From NCBI RefSeq assembly GCF_004027225.2, contig NC_044288.2, positions 6,003,719 to 6,067,718 on the forward strand: 64,000 nt of DNA, in the 5' to 3' direction. Position 1 is the stretch's first letter. The number at the start of each line of letters is the position of its first letter. A program made the translations under genes and the position numbers. Under the pieces are notes generated by a model. It saw only the letters and a list, made by a program, of their open reading frames with translations. It was not told the origin of the DNA and searched no databases. This DNA comes from Strigops habroptila (taxonomy: Eukaryota; Chordata; Aves; Psittaciformes; Psittacidae). This document shows, one piece after another, positions 37,337 through 48,766 of this stretch.

Positions 37337-38104
37337 ATTGTAATCACCAAAGAACTGTTTAGGCAGTCAATAGTGGGGCAGGCATGGCGGGGGCTCGCTG
37401 GCGTGCCCCTCACCTCTCCCGCTGATCCCCCTGGAGCAGGACTTTTGTGGGATTATGTCCCTCCTCGCCAGCTGCCGGGAGCTGATGCTCTTTGTCTCGG
37501 TGTAGAGCTGGGGACAGCCCAAGCACCCGACCCACGGTGCATCCCAGCCTCGGCACCCAGCATCCTGCATCCCGGTGGCCCCGACATCCCTGGTGGGGAT
37601 GGCACCCCCTGGTCCTGGAACTCCTGGGGCAGATCCTGCACATCGTGGCCATGGCCAGCACAGGGCAGGACCCCAATCCCACACAGAGGAACCCCATCAT
37701 TAATTAACCACCCATCGTTATGAGGCAGGGCCTCCCTGGTACCCCTGTGTGTGAAGTGCAAGCTCGAATTCTATCACTTTAACAAGATTAATTGAGCACA
37801 GCAAAGAATGGCAAAAGCTAAATTAATTCACCAAGAGCAAGGCAAGGGCTTCCCTTTCCACCAGGAGCAATTTCCATGTAATCAATTAGATGATGTTCCA
37901 ACTGATATCCCCGGCGGGGAACGTGCCTGCTCTCCCCATGCTGGTGTGAATATTCATAACAGCTATACTGTAAGAGTAAATACAGGAGAAATCCTCCCGT
38001 GTTCCCCTGCGAGCCCCTGTGGGGTTTGCCCAGGAGGGAATAGCACTGGGGTGGCCAGTGGGAATGGGATGCTGCATCCCACCAGGCACAGGGACAGGGA
38101 TCGG

Positions 38105-38235
38105 GGTAGTGCTGGAGGTGGAGACGGGAAGGGGATGAGGATGGGGATAAGGTAGGGGATGGGGATGAGGATGAGGATGGAAATGGGAATGGGGATGCGG
38201 ATGGGGGTGAGGATGGGGATGGAGATGAGGACACT
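38105..38235. repeat. Degenerate (GGGGAT/GAGGAT)n simple repeat
   Basis: About 130 bp of imperfect GGGATG, GAGGATG and GGAAATG units, purine-rich on the plus strand. No coding meaning. Confidence 0.9.
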
Positions 38236-40237
38236 GCTGCCATCAGTCACCTGCCAGCAGAGACCCCTGTTGGGGAGCAATTGCAAACCTCACTGGTCCC
38301 ATTGCAAACCACATGGAGCGAGGTGGCTGCAGCCCATGGGACACTGCCATCAGCCGCTGGGTGCTGGAGCAGCAGTGCCAGGAGCTGCAGGGGACACGTG
38401 TGCCAGCTCTGGGTGCTCCCTTCCCTGCTGTGTTTGTCTTGTCTGCGCCTGAGAAACGGAAATGAAAATGGTTTTATAGTTATCAATTACACACCGGGAC
38501 TTGCGCGGTGCCTACTGTGAGTTTTATGATGGAACGAGTTTGAAGGTGTTTTACTGCACCCTCCAGCCCTATGGAAATTGTAATTACAAGGCTGAACAGA
38601 CTGGTTGAGCAGAGGAGGTGATTTTCCCCAGTGGGCAAAACACCCCCATGGATGGGGCTCTTGACTCCAGGATGGCCTGAAGGATCATTCTCCCCTGATA
38701 GGGGCTGGGACACGGGTGTGCTGTGTGTCCTTGTGCCATGCCATGCACCATGGCTCGTTCCAGTGTCACCCTCTGCACTGGTGACATTGCTGGAGCCTGT
38801 GTCCTGGCATCACCGAGCCATTCACACCACTGCAGGGTTTTGTTTTCCCTCCGGTTTGGCTCCCACCCGGATTTTTCAAAGGCTCTGGAGCAGTGGCTCC
38901 CTTCCTCCCCGGCCAGCGCACATTGTTCACATTAGAGCCTAAATGAAAGGATATTGTTGGTTCCTGTTCGGAGATAATAAGCTCAGTAGCGGAGGGAATT
39001 TCTCCCATGCAGAGAGCATTTGCCGGGCTGTTCCCGCCAGGAAAGCCCTTTGCTGGGGTCCGTCTCGCTGGGATGATGGCTGATGGGAATGGACCTGCTG
39101 GGAAGCAGGGGTTTATCTTGGCATCCTGCTCTAATTGCTGAAAACTCTGCTTTCTGACCTCAAAAACGTGCCACTGCTCCTCATCCAGACAGGGCACCTG
39201 CAGAGCCCAGGATTAGCATGGAAAAGCACCGGCTGCCAGCCACCCGCTCTGCCATCCTGAGGAAAAGTGCTCCTGTTCCCAAACACCCACAGGATTTTGG
39301 TTTTCCCTTGTTTTCCAACCCTTTGCCTTCTCTCTTAGGGAAATCTAAACCCCTCACTCTGCCATGGAAAGGGAAGAAAGGGGAAGGAAAGGATCCATCC
39401 TTCAGAGCTGGATCTGCAGGATGCAGAGCCTGGGCACCACTGTCCCGCCTGGTTGCCACGTGGGCAGGCATCTAATTGTACACTCAGAATTCCAAGTTTT
39501 CAGCCAGTTTTGCTCGGATTGAATTCTAGCAGATGTTTGGGCTTGTCATAGGTGAAGTTTGTTCAAAGTTCTCCACTGGAGCAGTTTCCACATCAGAAAG
39601 TTCTATGTGCAATCAAACACTTCATTTCCACCAACGCAATATACGATGATTCCTTCAGGTTAGAATCTGCTACAGTTATTAATCAAAGCAGGGCAGCTGA
39701 AACTAAACCCTTTATTGAATGTTGTGACAAAGGGATAAATTAAAGCATTTATGGAATGTATCAGATTTGTGTCCAAGACTGAAATTTTGAAATCCTGAAG
39801 TTTTCCTGCATTATGAGGTCCAAATGTGGAGCCTTTCTGTTTCAGGACAAGTGTGCAGCAGTTGCGGTGCAGGAAGTTGTGCTGCCGTGACTGTTTCATC
39901 CACAGGGATGGTCCCATCACTGCCAAGAGGTCTGTGCTGCAGGACGTGGTGGTTGGGGACTGACACGGGACAAGGACAGTGCTGGCATGGACTGTTTGCT
40001 GTGTAGGTGCTGTTCCACCAGCCCTTTTGAATTAAATACCCCAGCCCCCTTCCAAATTAATTACACCAGCTCTTCCTCAGGGGAAGCTCATTGCAGTGGC
40101 TTGTTTTGCTTGAAATGGTTAGGTTTTGGTGAGGGCAACAGCACACCAAACACACACTGAGCCATAATCAGTGATCCACGGGCGTTTCTGCCTTTATTAT
40201 ATTATTACTTGGATCATTTATTATTATAAATGTGTTG

Positions 40238-40382
40238 CCCCATCCCTGGCAGTGTTCAAGGCCAGGTTGGATGGGGTTGGAGCAACCTGCTCTAGTGGAA
40301 GGTGTCTCTGCCTGTGGCAGGGGGTTGGAACTGGATGAGCTTTAAGGTCCCTTCCAACACAAACCATTCCATGATTCTATGA
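40238..40382 (+). repeat. CR1 LINE fragment, 3' end
   Basis: Sense CR1 sequence: 'CAGTGTTCAAGGCCAGGTTGG', 'CTCTAGTGGAAGGTGTC', 'GGCAGGGGGTTGGAACTGGA', 'TTTAAGGTCCCTTCCAACAC', ending in ATTCCATGATTCTATGAT, the usual CR1 tail octamers. It is 5'-truncated to about 145 bp. Confidence 0.92.
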
Positions 40383-42393
40383 TTTGCCAGCTGGGAGGCC
40401 CCTGCCCTGGGCTGGGGATGTGGCCCGTGGCCGGAGCAATCACAGGGACCCAGAGGCAGGGACCAGTCCTGCAGCACAGGGAAGTGACACGGAGGGGCAA
40501 AGCCACCGCTGAGGCAGCGAACGCCTGTCCCTCCCCCTTCCTCTCCATTTCCCAAACAATTTCCTAACCAGACCTTTCTGTCTGGAGTCTATTAGTGATT
40601 CACAGGCCAAGAGGAAATGGTGATTTTTTGGGCCCTGCTCTGATGGAAGGGGTGGAGTCGGCATCAATATTCCCCTTTTGTAGCTCAGCAGCGGATAAAC
40701 CCCAGAGGAAATGTCTGTGGGACACCAGCTCCGCTCTCCTGCAGAGCACATCTCCCAGAACAAGATAAACCCCTTTTTGGGGAGGTGGGAAAGCAAAGAG
40801 GAAGGAGGCTGCTCCCGGACAGGCGGCTCGGTGACGGGGGTCAATCCACCATCGGGTGACGGGGCTCCGTGTCACCATCACTGATAGCTTGTCCCTCCGG
40901 TGGGAGGTTCACACCCCTGCTGGGCTCCCTGCCCCTTCCTCCTCTTCCTCCTCTTCCTCCCCCTGGTGCATCCCAAGGGCTGATCCTCGGGGATGTTAGG
41001 GGGTGCAGGCTCTGACCTCCAGTCCTGTGGGAACGGTCTGGTCTCCGCAGGATTCCCGGCTCCTCTGAAATCCAATCTGGCTGCAGATTCCTGGCATTTT
41101 TCACCAAATCCGGCGCATCTGTCATTGCCTTTGATTCAGATTGAGATATGATTTGTTTTACAGGTAGCTGGCAGGGAGCAGGCACCAGCCCAGGTCCTGG
41201 CACTGCAGAACCTGTGAGAAATGCAGACGATGGGGTGCTGCAAGTGAGGGCACCCCAGGATGGGATGGGGACAGGGATGATGATGGAATAGGGCCAGGAA
41301 TGGGGCCAGGCTGGCAGCGATGCTCAGCTCCTGCTTTGCACCTCAAGGCTGGTGGCTTTGCCAGCCCATCCCTGGAGAGGAGCACAAGCTCTTGCAGAGC
41401 CTGGGGTTGCTTTTCTTTCCCTCAGCCTACAAAAATGACCAAGACCTATGAAAATAAGAGCACTGTTTTTAAATGCAGTGAGGCCAAGAGGACAAACCCT
41501 TCAGAGCATCCACCTCCCTCCATCAGGAGGACCTGCTAGCGCTCCTGACATTAGGTTTTCCAGCCCTAACCCTGCAATGCAATGGTCCCAGTGGCTCCTG
41601 TTCCCACCAGGAACATCAGACCCAAAGCATCAGCCATGCAAAGCCACTCACAGCCCATGATGTGCCATGGTCATGCAGCCTGGAGCCATCAGTCCTCCAC
41701 GAGCATCCCTCATGGCCATGTCTTCACCCAGTTGACCCAATGCTCAGCCCTGGTGAGCAGCGCTGTTCCCACCAGCTCCCCGGGACCCTCCTTTGTGTGT
41801 CCCCCCCCTTGTATTTACCCGAATGTGTTTACAATTAGAGGGGAGTCAGCGTCGGGGCAGCGCGGGCTGGAGGTCAGCACGCTGTTTTCTTTAATTTCTC
41901 AGAGAGCTTTTTGGGAGATTTCCCTCCTCCGTTATTGAACTCAGATGAGCCGCTGGGGAGGTCGCGTGTGCTTCAGGGCACTTCTTTCTTCTGGCGTTTC
42001 TTTTTATTGCAATGCTTCACCCTTAACTCTTTCAGGACGGGTTCCCCCCATCTCAGCACCGGGGACCTGCGCCGAGCCCACCAGTGCGATGGTGGCTCCT
42101 GAGGGACCTGTGTCCCGGGTGGGCTGGGGTTGGGGTGCTCTTGGCCATGAAGGTGCTTGGCCAAGCCCATCACAGCATCACTGCGTGGCTGAGCTCAGCC
42201 CCACCATGGCCATTGGCCAGTGCCCCATGTGGGAAAGGGCAGGAGATGGGAACCGATGGGAGCCCAGGGAGGGGAAAAATGTGGAAAACTCCCCAAAAAA
42301 CATTTAATTTCCTTCTAGTGCTGCAGCCTCCAGCCCACACACGTCCCCCTGCATGCAGCCTCCCCATGCTTGCTCTCCCAGCCCCAGTGCTGG

Positions 42394-42426
42394 TGGGCAT
42401 GCAGTGGGCATGCAGTGGGCATGCAG
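42394..42426. repeat. Three perfect 11-bp tandem units
   Basis: The unit TGGGCATGCAG is repeated three times without change and followed by a partial copy and a CA run. Each unit contains the palindrome GCATGC. Confidence 0.9.
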
Positions 42427-44649
42427 TGCACACACACACTGGGCAGAGGGGCCGCAGGCAGGACCTGGGGAGCAGCTCCCTGGCAAGGCCATGGGGTCCC
42501 TGCCCTCAGGGCAGGAGGAAGCTTGACCCTGGTGGGGCTGGACATGGCCATGCACGGGTCCTGCAGCAAGAACAAATGCTGAGCCCAAGGGGAGGGTGCC
42601 AGGGACCTGATCTGGTGGAGAAGTCTGGTGCCAGAGCCTTCTGGATTGGTTCCAGGGGTCACCCAGCACCCCTCTCCCCTCTGAGCCCCGAGGTGCACTG
42701 TGCTTATCTCGCCCAGGACCCAGCTCTGGAGCCCCAGATCCTGCCTCAGTCTGCTTAAATGATTTTTAATTTCCTGGAGGGAGAGCTTTTAATTTATTTC
42801 TGGAACAAAGTGGGGAAGGAAAGGGGAGGGGAAGAGGACTCTGAAATCCATCACTAAACCCCCTCCACCTCCAAATCTTCCCTCTCCTCCTGCCCCCAAA
42901 GTGATCAGCCCAGCCATGTCCCCACGTCCCCACGTCCCCTCTCTCCTGCACCATAAGTTGGGGTTCCCCACAGCCATCCCCCCAGCAGTGTCAGTGGGGC
43001 AGCTGGCTCGCAGGGAACCAGAGCTGTTTTCATTGCGAGCAGCAAATCCCTCCATCAAATCCATTGTCTCCATCAAATCCCAGTCTGGGGGAGCTGGACC
43101 AGTAAAACCAAGGCCAGTGAGACAGACCCCTGTGAACGCTGCTCCTGGACCCCTCCATGACCCTGGCACCAACCCGGCTCCTGCCATGGCTGGTGTTTGG
43201 GGGAGGTTCCCACCAGCACCAGCGGAGCTGGAGCCAACACACAGGTTGCAGCAGGCTCCAGCACATCCGCACCCACTGGCCCCACAGGAACCCCTGGGGA
43301 TGAGTAAAGCTGAGAGAGGAGCAAACCCCACGAGCCAAACTTCAGTTTTCTTTTGCTTGTTGAAGTCTAACCCATGGTGAAAAAGGCCTGTGCCAGATGT
43401 GCCTCCTCCCAGCCAACCGGAGGAGAAGGTCCCTGAATGGATGGAACTTTCCTCCTTGCACTCAGTGAGGACTATTTTGCTTTGCTTTGAGTTCAGGCCC
43501 CAGATGGGAGCAAAATATAAACCAGCACCAACAAGCAAATGCTCAGCTCAAGGCAGAGCTGAGCCCATTGTTTGCCCAAATTCTTTCCTGCCCATTCACA
43601 GACATGTCTGAGTCGGGTTCTGCCTTTCCTGTGTGGCAGGAAGGTTTTGTTTCTTTAATCTCAGGCTTCCCTAGAAGTAGTGCTGCAGCCCAAGTGCCCC
43701 AGTTACAGCTCTTGTTCCTACCCCACCAATTTCTCCTGGATGGAGGTGTTGAAGCCTTTGGGGCTGGAGCAGCCCAAAGCAGGAGAGGCTGCCTAGCGGC
43801 ATGCCAGGCAGATGGGAAGTTAAAAGAACCTATTTATCACTTATTAGCATTATTCCACTGCTCTGAACCCTTGCAACATCATGAGGGAATATCAGCTTGT
43901 CATGCTTCAACCCAAGTCCCACCTCCAACAATCCAGAGCTTCAGAGAGGATCTGTGTGCACCCTGAAAGCACCTTCATTCCCCCCTTTCTCCTGCTCGGG
44001 CTGGGTGGGAGATGCTGAGGTTTTGGATGGGGTGGCCCTGGTCTGTGGAGCCCTTGTGATGACGGCCCTGTGCTCCATCTCAGAGCTACCCGGGGATGCT
44101 GGTGAAGGCCACGCTGGGTGGACCAAGCAGGAGGTGACACCATCGCTGCTTGAGGCAGCTCTGTGGGTAATGGGGGGCTCTGCAGCACCCCGGCTGCCCC
44201 CACCCTGGCTCCCAGCAGTCTCACCACCACCCGTTGCGTCTCCCCCACCCCAACACACACCCGGGACACACAAAGCCTCTTTATCCCTTGGAACACTCAT
44301 GGTGCTTCATGTGACCCCCCGCGCCCGCCTGGCGCCCGTGGGAACCGTTTGATGTTGCTGAGCCTTTCCCTTTCCCAGCGTGCGGACACCCCGGCTCTGG
44401 TCTGCAGGAATAAAGGTCCCACTGAGCACCCACCACCCACCACCCCCCCTCCCCATCCTCCTGGGGACCTGCTGAGGGTCACGGGACCGACGGGACGGGG
44501 GTACCCAAAGTATTGGGATGTCAACACCCGGATGTCCCGGCCGTGGCAGGATGCATCCACACACCCAGTGCATGGAGGGGGGGTGTGTCGGGGCGCTCCA
44601 TCCATGGCCCCCTACCCCTGCAAAGCCTCTTTTACCCGGGCTCACACGG

Positions 44650-44868
44650 GTGGGAATTCTGCCCTTTCCAAGCAGGCAGGAGAGGAGTTTCCCACGGGAT
44701 GCTGTGGGTGCGCACGGACGCACAGATACACCCACACGGTGCACACAGACCCCCGCGGGCGCGCAGCCCCGCTCCCCCCACCCTCAACGTGGCCAGAGGG
44801 GGGCCGCGGGCGCCGTCGGAAGTGCGACCGTGACGCGTCCCCACGCGGGGCCGCTTCCGCTCCCACCC

Positions 44869-44900
<32 letters not shown>

Positions 44901-45150
44901 AGCGAACCGAGCCCGGGGCGGCGGTGAGTGCTCGGCGGGGCCGGCGGGCGGAGCGGATGGAGCCGGGATCGGGGTCCCCCCCCCCGCATCGATGTCGCGG
45001 TGCGGTGCGGCTCAGCCGGGAGGAGGGACCCCCCGGCCGGGGTGGGGGTGCAGGGGTGCTCCCTTCCCCCGGGGGTCGAAGCGGTGTCACCCAGCGCTGG
45101 GCAGCGCAGATGATGGGTGCCCCTGTCAGTGGTCTCAGGCCTCCGGGAGC
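44650..45150 (+). promoter_or_regulatory. C1orf216: CpG-island promoter and 5' non-coding exon of C1orf216
   Basis: A CpG-dense block about 1 kb upstream of the coding exon holds a CGG run and then a good donor GGCG|GTGAGT at 44,923/44,924. A leader exon ending at 44,923 would splice to the acceptor TTGCAG at 45,966-45,971, 16 bp before the start codon. The exon's start is not defined. The placement is inferred from CpG content and splice signals. Confidence 0.65.
44870..44900 (+). repeat. C1orf216: (CGG)10 tract in the presumed C1orf216 leader exon
   Basis: Ten uninterrupted CGG units lie just upstream of the GTGAGT donor at 44,924. On the transcribed orientation this would be a 5' UTR CGG repeat. 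Confidence 0.9.
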
Positions 45151-45334
45151 GCCCCCCCCTCCCGGTTCTCGCCGTCCTCCCGCCGGTGCCACCCTTCCAA
45201 ACAGCGATTCCATGTCTGGGTGCTCCATACCTCGGCATCGTGCACGGCGCAGGGTGTACCCCAAACCCAGCTGTGGGGTGCAGGACTAGGGGGGTGGGAC
45301 CAGGTTTGTACTGTGCCGTAGTGCATCTTTACAT

Positions 45335-45650
45335 CCTTTCCGACAGGCTGAGAGAGCTGGGCTGGGTCAGCATGGAGAAGGGTCCTTAAGGGGACACCTT
45401 AGAGCAGCTCCAGTGCCTAAAGGGGCTACAGGAAACCTGGAGAGGGGCTTTGGACAAGGGCCTGTAGGGACAGGACAAGGGGAATGGCTTTAACCTGCCA
45501 GAGGAGAGATTGAGATTAGCTCTTAGGCAGAAGTTCTTCCCTGTGAGGGTGCTGAGGCGCTGGCACAGGGTGCCCAGAGAAGCTGTGGCTGCCCCATCCC
45601 TGGCAGTGTTCAAGGCCGGGTTGGATGGTGCTTGGAGCTCAAACACTGCT
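45335..45650 (+). repeat. CR1 LINE fragment in the C1orf216 intron
   Basis: Sense CR1 sequence containing 'GGCTGAGAGAGCTGGGCTGG', 'GGAAACCTGGAGAGGGGCTT', 'GGCTTTAACCTGCCAGAGG' and the 'CTGGCAGTGTTCAAGGC' block. It aligns by eye with the reverse complement of the element at 50,826-51,425. It lies between the leader exon and the coding exon. Confidence 0.9.
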
Positions 45651-45987
45651 GGAGCAGAGTGTGCTGGCAATGCTCTCTGACAGGCACCAGGGAAGCCATG
45701 GAAGCGTGGGTTTGGGCTGGAGGAAAGATGAGTTGGTGCATCCCTACCTCAGGCTTCAGCATCAGGTGAGAAGTCACCCCTGGATGATGTTGCGTGGGGG
45801 CACATTTTGAGCAGCAGCCAAATGCCAGGAAGGGGTGAGCCCATGACTTGGGTTCAGTAGCGTTAAGCGAGGCAAATAAAGAGAATATTTTCCCTTGCTG
45901 CAGCCAGTCGGTGCTGGTTGTGCCAGCCCGGGTACCCACGGACGTGTTACGGCTCAGTGTCTCTCTTGCAGGCAGGACACCGGCGAG

Positions 45988-46821
45988 ATGTTTGCCGTCT
46001 GCCCGCCGGCAAATGCCCCGTTCCGGCAGGGCCGGGGGGGCCCAGTGCTGGACACGGCCATCACAGAGGCTGGACATGGACAGGATTCCAACTCCAACTT
46101 CGTGGGAGAGGTGTGTGACAGCAACGAGAACTGGAGCCGGCCAGCGCCGGGGTCCCCTCCGGAGGAGAGCTCCAGCCGGAGCGAAAACACAACAAATCCA
46201 TCGGATAATCTGCTGTTATTAATGCAGAGACAGATGGCCCAGGGCCGGCCTGGGGACACCCCCCTGAGCCTGGGCGCCACACAGCAGCGGCCCCCCGAGC
46301 AGGGGGTGCGCAGCCCCCCCGAGGGAGCAGAGGTTGGTGGGGCCGGGGGGCAAAACGCTGCCACCGAGGAGGCAGCCGGGGGCTATGGCAAGTCCCCGAG
46401 CTCCCCTGTGGAGGACAATGGCTACGGCAGCAGCTCCCTCAGCATCGACAGCCCCGACAGCGCCTGCGGGAGCACTTGGGACCCTCCTGCCTCTGCCCCC
46501 ATCCCCGGGAGCCCACCGCAGCCAGGGGTGTCCAAGCCCGAGCCAGGGACCCTCTTCCCAGTGCTGGCGGCAGCCATGCAGCACCTCCAGGACAAGGAGC
46601 GCTTCAAGGAGCGGGAGAAGGAGAAGCACCACATCCAGCTGGTGATGTACCGGCGCCTGGCCCTGCTGCGCTGGATCCACGGCCTCCAGCAGAAAGTCGT
46701 GGACCAGCAGAACCGGTTGCAGGAGAGTTTCGACACCATCCTGGATAACCGCAAGGAGCTCATCCGCTGCATGCAGCACGGCCCGGTGTGCCCCGCCGGC
46801 GCGGCTGCCACCAGCCCATGA
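45988..46821 (+). CDS. C1orf216: UPF0500 protein C1orf216 homologue
   Basis: A 277-residue protein in one coding exon, of unknown function. The start ATG at 45,988 (MFAVCPP) follows the acceptor at 45,971 by 16 bp and matches the human start MFA. Shared blocks are DSNSNF, EGAE after GVRSPP, VEDNGYGSSSLSIDS, and the strongly conserved C-terminal part from HLQDKERFKE (residue 199) through LVMYRRLALLRWI to ESFDTILDNRKELIRC (to about 261), which is charged and probably a coiled coil. No signal peptide or membrane segment is seen. Human is about 229 residues by memory; the excess here is Gly/Pro/Ala-rich linker in the N-terminal half. Synteny (next to CLSPN, same strand) agrees. The ORF is open further upstream, but that part is intron. 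Confidence 0.92.
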   Translation: MFAVCPPANAPFRQGRGGPVLDTAITEAGHGQDSNSNFVGEVCDSNENWSRPAPGSPPEESSSRSENTTNPSDNLLLLMQRQMAQGRPGDTPLSLGATQQRPPEQGVRSPPEGAEVGGAGGQNAATEEAAGGYGKSPSSPVEDNGYGSSSLSIDSPDSACGSTWDPPASAPIPGSPPQPGVSKPEPGTLFPVLAAAMQHLQDKERFKEREKEKHHIQLVMYRRLALLRWIHGLQQKVVDQQNRLQESFDTILDNRKELIRCMQHGPVCPAGAAATSP

Positions 46822-48450
46822 GGTGCCACCGGTGCTGCCAGCACAGCCCTCGCCCTCCTGGTTGGCGCGGGGTTGGCTGGTGGCATCTCTGTGCTGCATG
46901 CCAATGCTGAGTGCTGCTGGGCACCAGGGCACTCACCTTGTCCTTCCCATCTCTCTCCAGTGTAGCTGAGCATCCCCAAACATTGATCTCAGTTTTCCCT
47001 CTACATGGGAATTCATTTTCTTCTGCTCCGTGTCCCACTGGTCTGTGGGCCATGTGGTATCAGGCTGGGTAGACCTCAGGACCTTGGGGTTTGCTGAGCC
47101 CAGCATGATGAGGCTCGTCTTTTAGATATAATTTGTGGTCTGTTGTACATCTGGGATGTGCTGGGACAGACCCTGTGGTGAGCCCCGTGTGGTGCCACCT
47201 CGAGGGCTTCAGGGCAGCAAAGCTTTCAAATGTACCTGGGCAAAGAGCTTCAGCATGTGCTCGGGCACCATCACAAGCTCACTTTGTCCCCTCATCACGC
47301 TCACACCAGCATGCATGTACAGAAACAGTGTTGTGGTGTGGGCAAGGCCTCCTGAGCTTGTTCCTCTGGACTTGCCCAGGCGCGCTGCTTAATGAAGCGC
47401 CTGTGAAAGCTTTGCAGATAAAATCTAAACTCGTGCAGAGAGATGGAGACAGAATAAACCCCAAACTTGTTCTGAAAAGTGACCTCAGAATGCTTAAAAA
47501 AGTGTCAACTGCTTCAAATCCAGTATTTTTTTGTTTTGATTCAGTATTAGAGAAGAGTTGGATTTGTACTTACAGCCAGTGTGTATATGTGCACATCTGT
47601 CTGTCGTGGGAGATGCTTTAACATGGTGCGTGGTCAGGAAGCTGCTTGCAAACTTGTGCTGTTGGTATTTATATTAATTTATCATTTGGAAGCAAAGAGA
47701 ATATGTTTTTCTAATCTACATTTTACCCAGTGAGGACTGCATACAGAATACAGAGAGCTGGAGATTAAAATGGAGATGCTGTGTTTGTTTGCTGTATTTT
47801 ACTAAGTGTTAGTAGGACTTGTATTCTATTTAAGTTGCTGAAGTGAAAAGAGCAGCAGTGGGGTTGTTTCACTGTGTGGAGGGGACTGTGCTCCTGCCTG
47901 GAGTCCCTGTGCAGAGCCAGGCACTGATTTTGTTTCTCATCTGCAAAAGGAGGGTGATGAGGAATTTCAGAGGTCCCAAACTTCTTCCTGCCCTCGCAGT
48001 GGAGCTGAGAGGTGGCTGCATCCCCACCGGGACAGTGTCCGGCCGCCTGGGCAGATCCCAGCTTCCACCGACCACTAGATGCTACTGCACCACAAAGAAA
48101 TAGCCACGGCCAAGCTGTGACCTGTAGGGCCAGGGCTGCACCGAGCCCTCTGTCCTACACCAGGGCATAGCCGGGCTCTGCTCCCGCCCGAGGCTGTGGG
48201 TAAATTGGGATCTGCAAAACTCTGCTTCTGAAAAGGACATTGTGGTGGCAAAGACTACCCTTGGCTCAAAGTGACCTGTGCTGGCCACTGCACCCGGTGC
48301 TGGGAACCAAGGGAGTCCAGCAGAATCACACCCTCACTGCCTCGCCACCCTCCTGCTTGCTCGTATCCAGCGCCTGCTGCCTGTGTCGTATCCCAAGCGT
48401 GTGTTTGTGGGCATGTTGCACACCTTAATAAAAGCCTTGGAGGTGAAAGA
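46822..48450 (+). other. C1orf216: C1orf216 3' UTR (probable)
   Basis: The TGA at 46,819-46,821 is followed by non-coding sequence. AATAAA occurs at 47,453-47,458 and again at 48,427-48,432, so either could end the transcript. The stretch from about 47.4 to 47.85 kb is AT-rich, like a 3' UTR. The end is not certain. Confidence 0.5.
48427..48432 (+). terminator. C1orf216: Candidate distal poly(A) signal of C1orf216
   Basis: AATAAA followed within 40 bp by a GT-rich stretch (GGGTGGATTTGTTCC). A proximal alternative is AATAAA at 47,453-47,458. Confidence 0.45.
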
Positions 48451-48723
48451 GCTGAGCCCCGGGTGGATTTGTTCCTTTATTTCCCCTCCCTTTCTCTTCA
48501 CAGGCGTGCGGCGGGTACATGCTTGCTCACCACAGGGGGCTGGAGCACGCAGAGCACGGGTCATGCACAGGTTTTGGCACCCTCCTCCCATCCCTGCATC
48601 CCTGGGCACACAGCGGTCCTGGGGTGCAGGGCTGACCCTCTACCGTGGGAGAGCATGGCTTTAACTGGGGGGGACCAGATTCCCCAGGCACCTGAACACC
48701 CTGCCCTGTGGCCCTGCTAATCG

Positions 48724-48766
48724 GGAGGGATGGGATGGGACGGGATGGGATGGGGTGGGATGGGGA
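48724..48766 (+). repeat. (GGGAT)n simple repeat with G-quadruplex potential
   Basis: GGGA-TGGGA-CGGGA-TGGGG units with at least eight runs of three or four G on one strand, in about 43 bp. Confidence 0.9.

Larger units (their letters stand above)
32461..44640. other. Gene-free interval between CLSPN and C1orf216
   Basis: About 12 kb without a recognisable coding exon. The base composition rises from AT-rich (32-36 kb) to GC-rich (36-44 kb). It contains two CR1-like pieces, G-rich and short tandem repeats, and several AT-rich islands in GC-rich surroundings (about 34.6-34.85, 35.64-36.01, 37.2-37.4, 38.44-38.64, 43.56-43.9 kb) that look like candidate conserved non-coding elements. Open frames in the GC-rich half look like chance. 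Confidence 0.6.

Noticed and set aside
37963-38286. Ile/Pro-rich minus-strand frame over the GGGATG repeat
   Set aside because: The peptide repeat simply translates the simple-sequence repeat.
42084-43538. Open frames of about 160-250 codons on both strands at 42-43.5 kb
   Set aside because: No splice-bounded exon pattern and no recognised domain. Multiple frames are open in GC-rich repeats-bearing sequence, so chance is the best explanation.
44518-45321. Overlapping frames of 200-267 codons near the C1orf216 CpG island
   Set aside because: The composition is low-complexity Pro/Arg/Gly and several frames are open at once on both strands. The real structure here is a leader exon with a CGG run.
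46219-46932. Minus-strand open frame of 237 codons across C1orf216
   Set aside because: It is the antisense shadow of the plus-strand C1orf216 exon, which has clear homology.
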